Shown piece by piece: positions 1-8,612 of a DNA stretch of 64,000 nt. A program made the translations under genes and the position numbers. Below the pieces are notes generated by a model. The model did not search any database, was not told the origin of the DNA, and was given only the letters and a program-made list of their open reading frames with translations. The DNA lies in the NCBI RefSeq assembly GCF_014323665.1, contig NZ_JABVEB010000006.1:1-64000 (forward strand). The letters run 5' to 3'. How positions within the stretch are numbered: position 1 is the stretch's first letter; each line of letters opens with the position of its first letter. This DNA comes from Actinomadura sp. HBU206391. GTDB lineage: Bacteria; Actinomycetota; Actinomycetes; Streptosporangiales; Streptosporangiaceae.

Positions 1-1070
1 GCCGCCTGCGGTGGGCGGGCGGCCGGTCCTGGTCGAGCGGGGCGATTGGAGACCAGGTCCAGCAGCCCGCGCACGATCAGGGACTCGTCACCGACGACCG
101 CGACGTCCACGGCGACGACCCTTCCGATCTCGGCCGCGTCGACGTGCGTGTGCACGACCTCGGCGCCGAGCGGGACAGGGGGGCCGGGATCGGGCTCGAA
201 CTCGATGAACGAGCGGCAGCCGAGCAGCATCACGACGTCGGCGCCGTCCGCCGCCGGGTGGGCGGCGGAGTAGTTGCCGGCGTACTGCGGGTGGTCGGTC
301 GGGAAGGCGGGCCGCTCGAAGCTCCGCCGGTCCTCGTTGAACACCACCGCGCCCGTCCGCTCGGCCAGCCGGACGAGGTCGTGCTCGGCGCCGTGCCTGG
401 CCACCTCGGCCCCCGCCACGAGCACCGGACGCCGCGCGGCGTCGAGCAGTTCGGCGGCGGCGCGCAGCCGTTCGGGGTCGGGCGCCACGCGGGACGCGAC
501 GAGGTGCCGTGCCGGATCGGGGACGGGGCCGTCGCCGGGGGCCTCCATGAGGTCCTGGGCCAGCCCCAGCCACACCGGTCCGCATGGTTCCGCGGTGGCC
601 GTGCGCAGCGCCTCGGTCAGGTCCTCGGGCACGCACTCGGCGGTCAGCGACTGCCATTGCCGCTTGACGAACGGCCGCGCCAGCTCGCCCGTGCCGGGCA
701 GGCTGGTGAAGCCACCGTGCGACTGGATGCTCGCGGGCTTGAGGCCGTTGAGGACGATCACCGGCGACCGCGCCATGCGGGCGGCGTCCAGGTGGCTCAG
801 CCCGTTGACCAGCCCGAGATGGGTGTGCAGGTAGGCCACTGCGGGCCGGCCGGTCGCGCGGGCGTAGCCGTCCGCCATCGCGACCGTCACCGACTCATGG
901 GTCGTCAGTACCACCTCGATGCCCGGGTGGTGCAGCGTCGCGTCGAGGAAGGCCGCCTCGGTGCTGCCCGGGCAGATGAAGACCCGGTCCACGCCCCACG
1001 CTTGCAGCACGTCGAGCACCGCGTCGGCGGTGGTGCGCCCTGTGTCCCCGGCCGTCGAACCCGCGGTCAT
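1..1070 (-). CDS. ThDP-dependent decarboxylase / acetolactate synthase-like enzyme (partial)
   Basis: The gene is read on the minus strand from ATG at 1070 and runs off the left edge, so only about 356 N-terminal residues are visible. The N-terminal pyrimidine-binding domain is recognisable: VFICPGSTEAAF near residue 30 is followed by the segment HESVTVAMADGYA, whose Glu would activate thiamine diphosphate. A central domain with VLVAGAEV follows. This is the benzoylformate decarboxylase / acetolactate synthase superfamily. The start overlaps the stop of the aldehyde dehydrogenase (ATGA, 1067-1070), so translation is probably coupled. Next to an aldehyde dehydrogenase and gentisate genes, decarboxylation of an aryl 2-oxo acid to an aryl aldehyde is the likely role. 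This is inference, since the C-terminal cofactor domain is outside the window. Confidence 0.85.
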   Translation of the reverse strand, partial: MTAGSTAGDTGRTTADAVLDVLQAWGVDRVFICPGSTEAAFLDATLHHPGIEVVLTTHESVTVAMADGYARATGRPAVAYLHTHLGLVNGLSHLDAARMARSPVIVLNGLKPASIQSHGGFTSLPGTGELARPFVKRQWQSLTAECVPEDLTEALRTATAEPCGPVWLGLAQDLMEAPGDGPVPDPARHLVASRVAPDPERLRAAAELLDAARRPVLVAGAEVARHGAEHDLVRLAERTGAVVFNEDRRSFERPAFPTDHPQYAGNYSAAHPAADGADVVMLLGCRSFIEFEPDPGPPVPLGAEVVHTHVDAAEIGRVVAVDVAVVGDESLIVRGLLDLVSNRPARPGPAARPPQA

Positions 1071-2575
1071 CGCCCATCACCCGCCGGCGCCGGCCCGGGC
1101 AGACCGGAGACGTCGCGCCAGTCGGCGATCGTCTGCGGTTCGGTGCAGGCCTCCAGGGCGGCGACGCCGTGCCCGCGGCCGATGCCGCTGCCCTTGAACC
1201 CGCCGAACGGCATGTCGACGGCCGACGCGCCGACTCGGTGCACGTTGAGGAACACGCTGCCGGAGTGGATGCGCCGCGCCACGTCGCGGGCGTGGTCGCG
1301 GTCCTCGCTCCACACCGATGCCCCGAGCCCGAACTCGGTGGCGTTGGCCATCCGAACGGCGTCGTCCTCATCGTCGAAGGGAAGGATCGGCACGACCGGC
1401 CCGAACTGTTCGTCGGCCACCAGCTCGGCGGTCGGATCGAGGCCGGTGACCACGTGCGGAAGCAGGAAGTACCCGTCGTCGAAGGACCCGGCGTCGAGCT
1501 TCCTGCCGAGTTCGTGCACGGTGGCGCCGGCCGCCCGGGCGCGGTCGATCAGGCCGTTGACCTTATCGAACTGGGCGCGGTTGTTCAGCGGCCCCATCGT
1601 CGAGCGCGGGTCGAGGCCGTCGCCGACGACGATCTCGTCGACGGCGGCGCGGTAGCGCTCGGTGAAGTCGTCGTACCGGGAGCGGTGCACGTAGATGCGC
1701 TTGACGTTGAAGCACACCTGGCCGGTGTTGCCGTACACGCCCTGCACCAGCTCGCCGACCAGCGCGTCGGTCACGTGTGCGCTCTCGAGCACCAGTGCCG
1801 GGTCGTTGCCGCCGAGCTCCAGGCTGACGTTCTTGAGGTTGCCCGCCGCGCCGGCCAGCACGCTCCGGCCGGTGCCGGCCGACCCGGTGAAGAACACCTT
1901 GCGTACGAGGGGGTGCCGCACGAGCGCGTCGCCGGCCTCGGCGCCGGTGCCTGGCACCACGTTCACGACGCCGTCGGGCAGGTGCCGGGCCAGTGCGGCG
2001 AGCACCTCGCCCAGCGCCAGCGGCGCGAACTCCGAGGGTTTGACGACGACGGGGTTGCCGGCCAGCAGGGCAGGCGCGAGGCCGAGGAAGCAGAGATAGA
2101 CCGGGGAGTTCCACGGGACGATCACGCCGGTGACGCCCATCGGCCGCCGCCCGACGTGGACGGTGACCCGCTCGTCCGCGCGCAGGACCCGGTCCTCGTC
2201 CAGTTCACCGGCCAGGCCGGCGTAGTAGCCGAGGATGTGGGCCGCGCCGCCGACGTCGAGCCGGGACTCCCAGAGCACCTTGCCCTGTTCCCTGGTCAGC
2301 AGCATGGCGAGCTCGGGGATCATGCCGCCGAGTTCGGCCGCCGCGTCGCGCAGCAGACGGGCCCGCTCGTGCGGGCCGAGCCCGGCCCATCCGCCGAAGG
2401 CCGAGTGCGCGGCGCGCACGGCGTCGTCGATGTCCGACGCGGTGCCGAGGGCGTGCTCGCCGACGATCTCGCTGCGGCGGGCCGGGTTGTGCACGGGCGC
2501 GAGCGGCGCGGGCCTGGCCTGGCCCGCGACCAGCACGGGGGCGAGGTGAAGCCGGGTGTCTCGTGTGGTGGTCAT
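1067..2575 (-). CDS. NAD(P)-dependent aldehyde dehydrogenase
   Basis: The protein has 502 residues, the full length of the ALDH superfamily. Visible signatures are the VPWNSP cofactor-site segment, the FTGSAGTGRSV nucleotide-binding loop, ELGGNDPALV with the general-base Glu, and GNTGQVCFNVKRIYV with the catalytic Cys. It oxidises an aldehyde to the acid. The closest-sounding families are benzaldehyde/vanillin and salicylaldehyde dehydrogenases, but the substrate cannot be read from the sequence. It starts with MTTTRDTRLH at 2575, 7 bp after the FAH-type gene, and overlaps the ThDP enzyme by 4 bp. That makes it the link between aryl aldehyde production and the monooxygenase/dioxygenase steps upstream in the operon. 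Confidence 0.93.
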   Translation of the reverse strand: MTTTRDTRLHLAPVLVAGQARPAPLAPVHNPARRSEIVGEHALGTASDIDDAVRAAHSAFGGWAGLGPHERARLLRDAAAELGGMIPELAMLLTREQGKVLWESRLDVGGAAHILGYYAGLAGELDEDRVLRADERVTVHVGRRPMGVTGVIVPWNSPVYLCFLGLAPALLAGNPVVVKPSEFAPLALGEVLAALARHLPDGVVNVVPGTGAEAGDALVRHPLVRKVFFTGSAGTGRSVLAGAAGNLKNVSLELGGNDPALVLESAHVTDALVGELVQGVYGNTGQVCFNVKRIYVHRSRYDDFTERYRAAVDEIVVGDGLDPRSTMGPLNNRAQFDKVNGLIDRARAAGATVHELGRKLDAGSFDDGYFLLPHVVTGLDPTAELVADEQFGPVVPILPFDDEDDAVRMANATEFGLGASVWSEDRDHARDVARRIHSGSVFLNVHRVGASAVDMPFGGFKGSGIGRGHGVAALEACTEPQTIADWRDVSGLPGPAPAGDGR

Positions 2576-2582
2576 GGGCGGC

Positions 2583-3449
2583 CTACCTGACCCGTAGGGT
2601 CATGGCGCCGAGCCGGCTGATCTGCGTCTCGAGCAGGTCGCCGGGGCGGATCGGTCCGACTCCGGGCGGCGCGCCGGTGAAGATGACGTCGCCGGGCAGC
2701 AGCGTCATCATCCGCGACGCGTACGACACGATGGCCGGGATTTTGGTGATGAGCGTGGCGGTGTTGACCGCCTGCCGCTGCTCTCCGTTGGCCAGCAGCC
2801 GGATGTCGAGGTCGCCGGGGTCGCCGACCTCGTCGGCGGTGGTGACCCAGGGCCCGAGCGGCGAGAACGTGTCGTAGCTCTTGCGGCGGGACCGGTCGGC
2901 CGGGCTGCGGACGGTGATGTCCAGCCCGACGGTGTAACCGAAGACGTGGCCGAGCGCGGTGTCCTCGGCGATGTCCTTGCCGCCGGCGCCGATGACGATG
3001 ACCAGCTCGGACTCGTGGTGGATCTCCTCACCCGCCGCGACGATCTCGGGTGGCAACACGATGTCGTCGGCGGGGCCGGAGATGGACGACGGCGCCTTGA
3101 GGAAGACGTCGAAGTTCATCATCCACGACTCGACCCGGCCGAGCGTCCGCCGCTGAACGTCGTGCATCTCCTCGACGTGCGCGGAGTAGTTGCTCGCGCA
3201 CGCGACGATCTTGGAGGGGTTCAGTACGGGTGCGTGCAGCCGTACTGACGCGAGCGGCAGCCGCGTACCGCCGCTCGCCGCCTTCTCCAGGTCGGGCCGC
3301 GCCTCGGCGAAGTCGCGGCACAGCCGGCGCCACCAGCCGGCGGTCAGCCCGTCGGGGTCGTGCGGCCAGGGCAGGGCGTCGGTGACGTCGACGATGGTGT
3401 CGCCGTCGACCGCGCCGAGCCGCAGGTCGTCGAAGATGGCCAGCTTCAT
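2583..3449 (-). CDS. Fumarylacetoacetate hydrolase-family protein (probable fumarylpyruvate/maleylpyruvate hydrolase)
   Basis: The 288-residue protein starts at ATG 3449 behind a clear GAGGAG ribosome site. It has the FAH fold signatures: an SKIVACASNYSAH segment, the metal-ligand stretch HHESELVIVIG, a GYTVGLDIT loop, and the C-terminal DVIFTGAPPGVGPI-type motif. In gentisate pathways this family cleaves fumarylpyruvate (or maleylpyruvate directly) to fumarate or maleate plus pyruvate. The gene lies 11 bp downstream of the gentisate dioxygenase gene, which supports that role. No maleylpyruvate isomerase is visible in the window. Either it lies left of the edge or this enzyme acts directly on maleylpyruvate. 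Confidence 0.88.
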   Translation of the reverse strand: MKLAIFDDLRLGAVDGDTIVDVTDALPWPHDPDGLTAGWWRRLCRDFAEARPDLEKAASGGTRLPLASVRLHAPVLNPSKIVACASNYSAHVEEMHDVQRRTLGRVESWMMNFDVFLKAPSSISGPADDIVLPPEIVAAGEEIHHESELVIVIGAGGKDIAEDTALGHVFGYTVGLDITVRSPADRSRRKSYDTFSPLGPWVTTADEVGDPGDLDIRLLANGEQRQAVNTATLITKIPAIVSYASRMMTLLPGDVIFTGAPPGVGPIRPGDLLETQISRLGAMTLRVR

Positions 3450-3460
3450 GTCGGTTCTCC

Positions 3461-4540
3461 TCAGGGCCGGAACATGCCGGTGACGGTCTGCGGGGTGTCG
3501 AGGGTCTGCTCGCGGTAGACGCCGAGCGCGCGCAACACGGGGGTGTCGCTCAGCGTGAACAGGTCGGCGGAGGTGTGGGCCAGGTGCTCGACCGGTGCCC
3601 AGGACGGCACGACGAACATGTCGCCGGGTCCCCATTCGAAGCCCTGCCCGGCGATGACGGTCGTGCCGGTTCCGCGGTGGACGACGTACACGGCGTTGCC
3701 GCTGCGCCGCACCGGGAGCGTCGAGCGCCCGGGGGCGAGCCGGTGCATCGCGCACGCCAGCGTGGGCAGCACGCTCGCGCCCGACCGCGGGTTGGTGAAC
3801 TCCAGGCTCACCATGGGGTCGTCGCCGCGCGCGGCGAGGCGGCCGAGCTCGGCGTCGGTCTCGGTCCACCGGTAGACCAGCAGCGGTGAGGGCGCGGGGT
3901 CCAGCGGGTCCTCGACCCGGCCGTGGGTCATCCCCCCCGCACCGGCGTACAACTCCTCGGAGCGGTTCCGGCCGGTGACCGGCTGCCGCAGGTCGGGATA
4001 GGGCTCGAAGAAGATGCCGTCGAGCGCCTCGATCATCGGCAGGTCGAGCCCGTCGAACCAGAACATGGCCGCGTCACCGGTGTTGGTGTGGTCATGCCAG
4101 TTCCACGCGGGCGTCAGGATCAGGTCGCCGGGACGCATCTCGCACGCGTCGCCGTCGACCGTCGTCGACACCCCCTCGCCCTCGAGGACGAACCGGATGG
4201 CGCCGGGGGTGTGCCGGTGAGCCGGCGCCGACTCGTGCGGGCCCAGCGCCTGGATCGCCCCCCACAGCGTCCCCGCGGCGTAGGGCCGTCCCCCGAGGCC
4301 CGGGTTGGCCAGGCTCAGCACCCTGCGCTCACCGCCGCGTCCGACCGGTACGAGCCCGATCGAGCGCTCGGCCAGCGGACGCATCACGGCGGCCGGCCAG
4401 AGCCACGGCACCGCCTTGGGCTGCGGGGTGGGCGTCAGCAGCTGCTCGGTGATGGTCCACAGCGGCTGCAGGTCGGCCGCGGCGACCTCCTTGTACAGCG
4501 ACTCCAGTTCGTCGGCCGGTACGGCCCGCTCGTCCGCCAT
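3461..4540 (-). CDS. Gentisate 1,2-dioxygenase (bicupin)
   Basis: The 359-residue protein starts at ATG 4540 with a GGAGGGA ribosome site. The longer open frame upstream is a shadow of the monooxygenase gene. The first cupin carries the Fe(II) histidines in HRHTPGAIRFVLEGEG, followed by the family signature LTPAWNWHDH and WFDGLDLPMIEALDG. The second cupin is degenerate around VYVVHRGTG. Length and motifs match gentisate 1,2-dioxygenases, which open the ring of gentisate (2,5-dihydroxybenzoate) to maleylpyruvate with O2. Salicylate and 1-hydroxy-2-naphthoate dioxygenases share this fold, so the exact substrate rests on context: a hydroxylase on one side and an FAH hydrolase on the other. Confidence 0.9.
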   Translation of the reverse strand: MADERAVPADELESLYKEVAAADLQPLWTITEQLLTPTPQPKAVPWLWPAAVMRPLAERSIGLVPVGRGGERRVLSLANPGLGGRPYAAGTLWGAIQALGPHESAPAHRHTPGAIRFVLEGEGVSTTVDGDACEMRPGDLILTPAWNWHDHTNTGDAAMFWFDGLDLPMIEALDGIFFEPYPDLRQPVTGRNRSEELYAGAGGMTHGRVEDPLDPAPSPLLVYRWTETDAELGRLAARGDDPMVSLEFTNPRSGASVLPTLACAMHRLAPGRSTLPVRRSGNAVYVVHRGTGTTVIAGQGFEWGPGDMFVVPSWAPVEHLAHTSADLFTLSDTPVLRALGVYREQTLDTPQTVTGMFRP

Positions 4541-4596
4541 GTCGTGCTCCCTCCTCGGTCGTCGCGGCAGATGCCGCCGGTTCGGCTGCTTCGCCG

Positions 4597-5856
4597 CTAA
4601 CCGGCGGCCGCGCGGATGCTCTCGTACTCGTGCGGCGGTGTGCCGATGCCGAACCGCTGAACGCTCTCCAGCAGCGAGACCCGGCGCATCCAGGCGCGCG
4701 CGCGGTCGGGGTCGCCCGCGATCGCCCGCATCTCGTCCTGGTTCTCGCGCCGGCGCGCGTCGTCGGTCTCGGCCAGCCGTTCGGTGTTGCGTCGCGTGTC
4801 GGCCTGCACGTACTCGACGGCGACGCGGCGGCGGATCTCGGCGAACGTGCGGAGCTCGTCCTCGCGCTCGGCGGTGCCCGCGAGGACGCGGGCGATCCTG
4901 GTGGTGACGTCGATGGCGTCGTGGATGCCGCTGTTGAGACCGACCCCGCCCATCGGGCTGTTGATGTGGGCGGCATCGCCGATGATCATGGTGTTGCCGA
5001 CGCGGAACGTCGAGGCCACCCGCTGGTGCACGTTGTAGATCTGGTGGTCCACGATCGGATAGCCGCCCGGGAAAGCGGCGAGCCCCTGCAGCTGCGCCTG
5101 GAGCGTCTGCGGGCTGGTCGCCTCCTCGCGGGAGACCTCGGGCGGTACCGGCCAGACCGCACGCCATGACTCCGGGGTGCGCAGGATGAACAGCCACTCC
5201 CGGGGGTCGGCCACGTAGTTGACGTCGGCGATGCCGGGCACGAGCTCGCTGATGTCGGCGGTCGTGCTGGCGATGAGAAAGCGCTCCGGGTGCGTGTAGC
5301 CCGCGAAGTCCACCCCCAGCGACTGCCGCACCGTGCTGCTCGCGCCGTCCGCTCCGATCACGTACGACCCGTGCAGGGTCACTGGACCGTTCCCGGTCTC
5401 CATCAGCACCGTCGCGCCGTCGCCGGTGCTGACGACCTCGCGGACCCGGCTGCCGAAGAACATCGTGACGTTGTCGTCGGTGCGCAGCCGTTCATGCAGC
5501 ATCCGCACGAGATGCTGCTGGTTCAGCTGGAGCCGGTACGGGTACGGCGTCTCGTCCTTCAGCAGGGTCAGATCGAACTCGGCGACCAGGCCGTCGCGCC
5601 GGTCGCGGAACTGGTATCTGGGCACGGCCAGTCCCTCGGCGACCATCTGACCGGTGATGTCGATCCGCTCCAGCAGTTCGAGCGTGGCGGCGTGGAAGGT
5701 CGACGCCCGCCAGTCGGTCTTGGGGACGGCCTCGGCCTCGATCAGCACCACGGGAATGCCCTCGCGCGCCAGCATCGCGGTCGCGGTCATGCCGACCGGA
5801 CCTGCGCCGACGACGATGACAGGGGGCTCGTTGTGACCGGGGGTAATGCTCGTCAT
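4597..5856 (-). CDS. FAD-dependent aromatic-ring monooxygenase
   Basis: The 419-residue protein is a class A flavoprotein hydroxylase. It has the N-terminal dinucleotide site VVGAGPVGMTATAML, a conserved DG motif (IGADGASSTVRQ), and the GDAAHINSPMGGVGLNSG segment that binds the FAD pyrophosphate/ribose. It lacks the thioredoxin-like C-terminal domain of the longer phenol hydroxylases. It is first in the operon, 56 bp upstream of gentisate dioxygenase, so 6-hydroxylation of 3-hydroxybenzoate (or 5-hydroxylation of salicylate) to gentisate is the natural assignment. That substrate is inferred from the neighbour. The start MTSITPGH lies 58 bp from the divergent IclR gene. Confidence 0.9.
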   Translation of the reverse strand: MTSITPGHNEPPVIVVGAGPVGMTATAMLAREGIPVVLIEAEAVPKTDWRASTFHAATLELLERIDITGQMVAEGLAVPRYQFRDRRDGLVAEFDLTLLKDETPYPYRLQLNQQHLVRMLHERLRTDDNVTMFFGSRVREVVSTGDGATVLMETGNGPVTLHGSYVIGADGASSTVRQSLGVDFAGYTHPERFLIASTTADISELVPGIADVNYVADPREWLFILRTPESWRAVWPVPPEVSREEATSPQTLQAQLQGLAAFPGGYPIVDHQIYNVHQRVASTFRVGNTMIIGDAAHINSPMGGVGLNSGIHDAIDVTTRIARVLAGTAEREDELRTFAEIRRRVAVEYVQADTRRNTERLAETDDARRRENQDEMRAIAGDPDRARAWMRRVSLLESVQRFGIGTPPHEYESIRAAAG

Positions 5857-5914
5857 CCCGCTACACTAACGAGATATTCCAGCTATCAGAAGTAAGTCAA
5901 GGTACAGTTCCTTC
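5857..5914. promoter_or_regulatory. Divergent promoter region, monooxygenase operon / IclR
   Basis: This 58-bp gap separates the start of the catabolic operon (minus) from the IclR gene (plus) and is noticeably AT-richer than its surroundings. It must hold both promoters, and it is where an IclR-family regulator normally binds. I see no strong perfect palindrome, so no operator is assigned. Confidence 0.45.
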
Positions 5915-6697
5915 ATGTCGAATAATCCGGGCGCTGGTGACGGTGGATCAAGTTCCGTGGACAACGCGCTCCGGCTGCTCGAGATCATCGGGGAACGTCA
6001 GGTGCTGCGGGTCGCGGATGCCGCGGACCTGCTCGGAGTCGCCCGGTCGACCGCGCACCGGCTGCTGACCGCGCTGCGCCGGCGTGGGTTCGTACTGCAG
6101 GACAAGCCCAACGGCGCCTACCGCCCGGGGCCGGTGCTCAACGAGATCGGGCTGGCCGCCATCGGCCGGATCGACATCCGCCGCACGGCGCGGCCGGTGC
6201 TCGAGGAGCTGCGCGAGCAGACCCGCGAGACCGTCAGCCTGTCGCTGCTCGAAGGCCGGAACATCCGCTTCGTCGACTGCGTGGAGAGCCCCCGGTCGGT
6301 ACGGGTCGGGAACCGGACCGGGATGGTCATGCCCGCGCACTGCACCGCCGGCGGCAAGGCGATCCTCGCGTGCCTTGCCCCCGTGGAGCTCGACCGCCGC
6401 TATCGCGACCGGGAGCTGACGACCCGCACCCCGGCCTCCATCAGCGACTGGGCGGTGCTGTCCCGGGAGCTGGAGGACGTCCGCAGGGACGGTTACGCCC
6501 TCAACGGCGAGGAGGGCGAGAGCGGCATCAGCGCCGTCGCCGTGGCGCTGCGCGACGTGACCGGCGCTCCGCTGGCCGCCATCGCCGTGGTCGTCCCGTC
6601 CAGCCGCATGCCGACGGAGGAGTCCGCGCGAGCGCTGGCGCCCACGGTGCTGCGGGCGGCCGAGACCATCCAGCAACTGCTCTCTGCTGAATTCTAG
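5915..6697 (+). CDS. IclR-family transcriptional regulator
   Basis: The 260-residue protein has the standard IclR layout. An N-terminal winged helix-turn-helix (about residues 15-75; VDNALRLLEII, then LLGVARSTAHRLLTAL) is followed by a GAF-like effector domain (about 90-255; CTAGGKAILA). IclR proteins near aromatic operons usually sense the pathway substrate or an intermediate, as activator or repressor. This one is divergent from the monooxygenase-gentisate operon and is its likely regulator. Its last codons (Ala-Glu-Phe-stop) lie inside the first copy of an 18-bp tandem repeat, so further in-frame TAG codons follow the true stop at 18-bp spacing. Confidence 0.93.
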   Translation: MSNNPGAGDGGSSSVDNALRLLEIIGERQVLRVADAADLLGVARSTAHRLLTALRRRGFVLQDKPNGAYRPGPVLNEIGLAAIGRIDIRRTARPVLEELREQTRETVSLSLLEGRNIRFVDCVESPRSVRVGNRTGMVMPAHCTAGGKAILACLAPVELDRRYRDRELTTRTPASISDWAVLSRELEDVRRDGYALNGEEGESGISAVAVALRDVTGAPLAAIAVVVPSSRMPTEESARALAPTVLRAAETIQQLLSAEF

Positions 6698-6779
6698 ATC
6701 CGGGCTGAATTCTAGATCCGGGCTGAATTCTAGATCCGGGCTGAACTCTGGATCCCGGGCCGAGCTCCAGATCCCGGGC
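6686..6779. repeat. 18-bp tandem repeat over the IclR stop codon
   Basis: The unit GCTGAATTCTAGATCCGG occurs perfectly at 6686-6703, 6704-6721 and 6722-6739. Two diverged, slightly longer copies follow at about 6740-6759 and 6760-6779 (GAACTCTGGATCCCGGG, GAGCTCCAGATCCCGGG). Each perfect unit carries an in-frame TAG. The array ends about 40 bp before the next ribosome site. Confidence 0.95.
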
Positions 6780-6829
6780 GGACGCCGCCCGAGCGCATAC
6801 CATCGGCGTCATCCGCCGAGGAGGCGCTC

Positions 6830-7570
6830 GTGACCGTGTCGGCAGAGCTCGCCGAGATCAGCCAGTGGTGGCGGACACAGTGGTCGGCCACGCGCTCCGG
6901 GCCGATGCCCGCGGCTCGCGGCCCGCGGCCCTTCCGGATCGCGGGCAGCGCGAACGACCAGACCACCCGCGACGGCGTGGACAACCCCTATTGGCAGTTC
7001 GTGCGCCAGCTTCCCTCCGTCGACGCGGGCCTCGACGGCGTCGCCGCCGACGGTTTCGCCCGCGGTCTGCCGGTCGGCCATCACCTGCTGACCATGCGCT
7101 ACTCGTGGGCGATCCCCTCGCCGGGCGACATCGGCTGGCTCGCCGACCTCCTCGGCCACCGCGGTCTCGTCGAGATCGGCGCGGGCTCCGGCTACTGGGC
7201 GTGGCAGGCGCGGCAGGCCGGAATCGACGTGCTCGCCTACGAGCCGAGCGACCCGGCCGACAACGGCTACAGCGACGGCGTCGAGTACCTCGCGACCCTT
7301 CGGGGCGACCACACGGCCGCCGGGCGCCATCCCGACCGCGCCATGCTGCTCTGCTGGCCGTCACAGGGCGACCCCTGGGCGGCGCTCGCCCTCGCCGCCT
7401 ATGCCGGCGACCTGCTCGTCTACATCGGCGAGGGCCCGGGCGGGCGCTGCGCCGACGACGGGTTCTTCGAGCTCCTGGGCAGACATTGGACGCCGGCCGG
7501 CGCGAGCCCGCACCACGTCTCCTGGTCGCGCACCCGCTGCACGATGACCGCCTACCGCCGTACGACCTGA
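6830..7570 (+). CDS. Putative SAM-dependent methyltransferase-like protein
   Basis: The 246-residue protein begins at GTG 6830 behind GAGGAGG. The segment LVEIGAGSGYWAWQ near residue 110 matches motif I of class I SAM-binding Rossmann folds, and VLAYEPSD follows at the motif II position with an acidic residue. The rest (PYWQFVRQLP near the N-terminus; LLCWPSQGDPWA) resembles conserved actinobacterial and fungal proteins of unknown function, and I cannot name a substrate. It stands alone on the plus strand between IclR and the importer operon, whose substrate-binding gene ends 13 bp away in the opposite direction. Enzymatic activity is inferred only from the SAM-site motif. Confidence 0.7.
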   Translation: MTVSAELAEISQWWRTQWSATRSGPMPAARGPRPFRIAGSANDQTTRDGVDNPYWQFVRQLPSVDAGLDGVAADGFARGLPVGHHLLTMRYSWAIPSPGDIGWLADLLGHRGLVEIGAGSGYWAWQARQAGIDVLAYEPSDPADNGYSDGVEYLATLRGDHTAAGRHPDRAMLLCWPSQGDPWAALALAAYAGDLLVYIGEGPGGRCADDGFFELLGRHWTPAGASPHHVSWSRTRCTMTAYRRTT

Positions 7571-7582
7571 GCCGTTCCCCGC

Positions 7583-8581
7583 TCAGCCCATGACGGCTTT
7601 GCCGTAGTCGAAGTCGTGCTTCAGGTAACCGATCTTGCGCATGATGCCGGCGAACAACTCCAGCGACGCGCGGTCGTTCTGCGGCTTCCACTGGTTCAGG
7701 CGGACCTTGGCGGCCATGGCGGCGTCCAGGGTGCTGATCTTCGGAAGCGCCTGGCGGAACGACTCCGGGTCCGCGGCGATGTCCTGCGCCGTCAGCCGCA
7801 GCCCCCGCTGGAAGGCGGCGACCAGGGCCGGCTTGGTCTTCACCGTCTCGGACGCCGCCAGGTAGCCGCCGACTTGCAGGGCCGGCCGCAGCGCGGCGTA
7901 CGGCTGCACGACCTCGCGCAGCCCGCGGGCCAGGCCGACCGTGCCGAACGGCTCGATGAGGAATCCGGCGTCCACGTTGCCGCGCTGGATGGCCGCGACC
8001 ATGTCCGGGAACGGCATCTCGACGAACCTGATGGTGGAGAACACCTTGGGGTCGGAGTTCATCAGCCCGGCGATGACGACGTCGCTGACGCCCTGCAGCG
8101 TGTTGACCGCCACGCGCTTTCCGGCCAGCCCGGCGACATCCCTGATCGGGCTGTTCTGGGGCACCTGGAGCGAGGAGAAGTCCTTCGTCGCGGTGTCGGA
8201 CGCGCTGGTGCCCGGCGCGATGATCTTGACGGGCAGGCCGCGGTCGATCGCGATCATGCAGGAGACGACGGCCGAGCCGGCGATGTCGAGCTCACCGCTG
8301 ATCAGCGAGGGGATGACCGTGGTGCCGCCGCCGGAGGTCTTGAAATCGATGAACAGGCCCTGCGTCTTGAAGTGGCCGCGCTGCATCCCGTACCGCACGA
8401 ACGCCGCGGGCATGCCGGCGGTATCCGCCACGGTGATCTTGCGGAGGCCGTCCTGCGCCTTACCGCCCGAGTTGTACGTGCCCGCCGACAGGTCGTAGTC
8501 GGCGTTCCCGCACCCGGCGGCGGCCAGCGCGAGCGCCAGCACCGCGCCCACACAGGTGAGGAACCTTCTGATCGGACTCAT
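7583..8581 (-). CDS. ABC transporter substrate-binding lipoprotein (TauA/SsuA/NMT1 type)
   Basis: The 332-residue protein starts with a signal peptide ending in the lipobox LAAAGC (Cys near residue 24), so it is probably anchored on the outer face of the membrane. The body has the two-lobed fold of NMT1/TauA/SsuA-type binding proteins (FKTSGGGTTVIPSLISGELDIAGS; PFPDMVAAIQRGNVDAGFLIEPF). It is the last gene of the importer operon, 31 bp after the ATPase gene. Transporters of this class carry sulfonates, nitrate, pyrimidine precursors or aromatic carboxylates such as phthalate. The adjacent gentisate genes make an aromatic acid most likely. Confidence 0.9.
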   Translation of the reverse strand: MSPIRRFLTCVGAVLALALAAAGCGNADYDLSAGTYNSGGKAQDGLRKITVADTAGMPAAFVRYGMQRGHFKTQGLFIDFKTSGGGTTVIPSLISGELDIAGSAVVSCMIAIDRGLPVKIIAPGTSASDTATKDFSSLQVPQNSPIRDVAGLAGKRVAVNTLQGVSDVVIAGLMNSDPKVFSTIRFVEMPFPDMVAAIQRGNVDAGFLIEPFGTVGLARGLREVVQPYAALRPALQVGGYLAASETVKTKPALVAAFQRGLRLTAQDIAADPESFRQALPKISTLDAAMAAKVRLNQWKPQNDRASLELFAGIMRKIGYLKHDFDYGKAVMG

Positions 8582-8612
8582 CTGATCCTCTCCGAGTCGC
8601 TCGGGTGGCCGC

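Noticed and set aside
144-1655. Long open frame on the plus strand opposite the ThDP enzyme and aldehyde dehydrogenase
   Set aside because: Its sequence is Arg/Gly/Val-rich with no motif, and both minus-strand frames beneath it encode complete recognisable enzymes.
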